Made by a program: the position numbers and the translations under genes. This document shows, one piece after another, positions 62,939 through 64,000 of a stretch of 64,000 bases of DNA. The notes below the pieces were generated by a model, which searched no databases, was not told the DNA's origin, and worked only from the letters and a program-made list of their open reading frames with translations. The stretch comes from Canna indica (lineage: Eukaryota > Streptophyta > Magnoliopsida > Zingiberales > Cannaceae): positions 89,987,501 through 90,051,500 of the forward strand of contig CP136890.1 in NCBI GenBank assembly GCA_034359265.1, in the 5' to 3' direction. Within the stretch, counting starts at the first letter, position 1. Each line of letters begins with the position of its first letter.

Positions 62939-63338
62939 CACTATACTAAATAACAATTCAATTGCTACGGGTATTAGTGATGGCCGACATAATAATCACT
63001 AACAGCAACGACTTACCTAGTGCCGTGGCGGCCGTCACTCTTGTTATAACACATGCGACTGTTGAGCGACATCCACTATGATCGTTGCTACCAATACAAA
63101 CATGTGTGGCGGTTTAACGACGAATGCTGAATGTGGTCACTAATAGGTAGATGGCGCCAACACGGTACGTAAATGAAACACTTATCAATGACGACATAGT
63201 GACGGTTGGTTCGACCATTATTGATTGATGTTTTTATCTACGTTCGTGCGTCGTCCCTCTTCTTTCTTCTCATCCTCTCACCTCTGTCTTCTCCATCTCT
63301 CATCTCTCTCTTTCAGATTCGCCGCCGACCTCACCGCT

Positions 63339-63420
<82 letters not shown>

Positions 63421-64000
63421 GTGACATCTCACTGTCATCACTTAGGATTGTCATCTCCCTCGCTTCTATCTCCCTCGCCATTGATCGGTATTCCCTTCCT
63501 TCCCCCTCTTCGATGTGCTCAGGCCAAAACCCTAGGGGGTTTCGACCAGCCACAATATAGCTTTTTTAATTTTTAAATTTTTAAATTGAAGATAATTGTA
63601 GATTAAATTATAGGTTTTATTTGATAATTGTAGATTAAATTTTAATTGATGTTAGTATATTAAATTAATTTGATCAATTGTATATTAATTTGGTTAATTT
63701 TTTTAATTTATAAATTAATTAATTATAGATTAATTGGTTAATTGTAGATTAATAGTTAATTTGGTAAATTTGTAGAGTAATTGTTAGATGTTAATTTTAT
63801 AAATATGTGTTTGTGTCCATGCACAGTCCAACGTGGACGTTGGCGCCAGCGTTGGGGCTGGGTTTCAGCGTTGGTCGGGGTTGGTTTCAACGTTGGGGAC
63901 GACACATGCGTTGGGGCTGGTTTCGACGTTCGGGGTCGGCAACGATGTTGGGGCTGGTTTCGGCCCCAATAATATTCGGTTTCAGGATAAAAACGTCAGC
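62939..64000 (+). mobile_element. 5' end of a second CACTA-like element (cut by the window edge)
   Basis: It begins CACTATACTAAAT at 62939. It then has the same layout as the CACTA at 34836: a subterminal zone, a GC-rich leader, a ccctagggggtttcg/ccctatttctagggtttcg block, AT-rich TTAATT-type DNA, then a GTTGGGGCTGGTTTC minisatellite-like zone. The transposase would lie beyond the window. The right end is not visible, so the call rests on architecture. Confidence 0.5.
63343..63417. repeat. (CT)n microsatellite
   Basis: About 37 CT repeats lie in the GC-rich leader zone of the probable edge CACTA element. Confidence 0.95.

Overview
The window is nuclear DNA of a flowering plant, probably a non-grass monocot. 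All host genes have plant-specific introns and plant protein families, and the 5' exons of the MSI and FREE1 genes are very GC-rich, as is common in monocots. The species assignment is inference only. There is no sign of bacterial or organellar DNA.

Five host genes can be rebuilt exon by exon. They are (1) a short FD-like group-A bZIP factor (+, 937-1615); (2) an MSI2/MSI3-type WD40 histone-binding protein (-, 11779-16373, 404 aa); (3) a FREE1/FYVE1 ESCRT-associated FYVE protein (+, 21968-28530, 587 aa); (4) a wall-associated receptor kinase with an apparently duplicated ectodomain (-, 45213-49416, 924 aa if spliced as modelled); and (5) a ROP/RAC small GTPase (-, 51417-56053, 197 aa, the family's normal length). 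The genes are functionally unrelated, and each is a separate transcription unit.

The rest is nested mobile DNA. From 2.8 to 11.2 kb a unit of about 1.7 kb is repeated three times in tandem. Each unit carries a miniature LTR retrotransposon (TRIM) whose first LTR is interrupted by a 9-bp-TSD MITE; in unit 2 the MITE is interrupted by a 3.25 kb hAT element. Two more copies of the TRIM family lie near 17.1 and 44.1 kb. From 29.3 to about 43.6 kb two decayed Helitrons lie head to tail, and the second is split by a 7.1 kb CACTA element with a 3-bp TSD. From 58.7 to 62.3 kb a LINE carries a hAT-like element that itself contains another hAT-like element. At the right edge a second CACTA-like element begins (62939). 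Foldback MITEs and a SINE-like element sit in introns and intergenic DNA.

Most boundaries rest on target-site duplications read directly, several checked against paralogous empty sites in the same window. Three introns require a GC rather than GT donor. The mobile-element ORFs are mostly broken, except the second CACTA ORF, which stays open across five exons.
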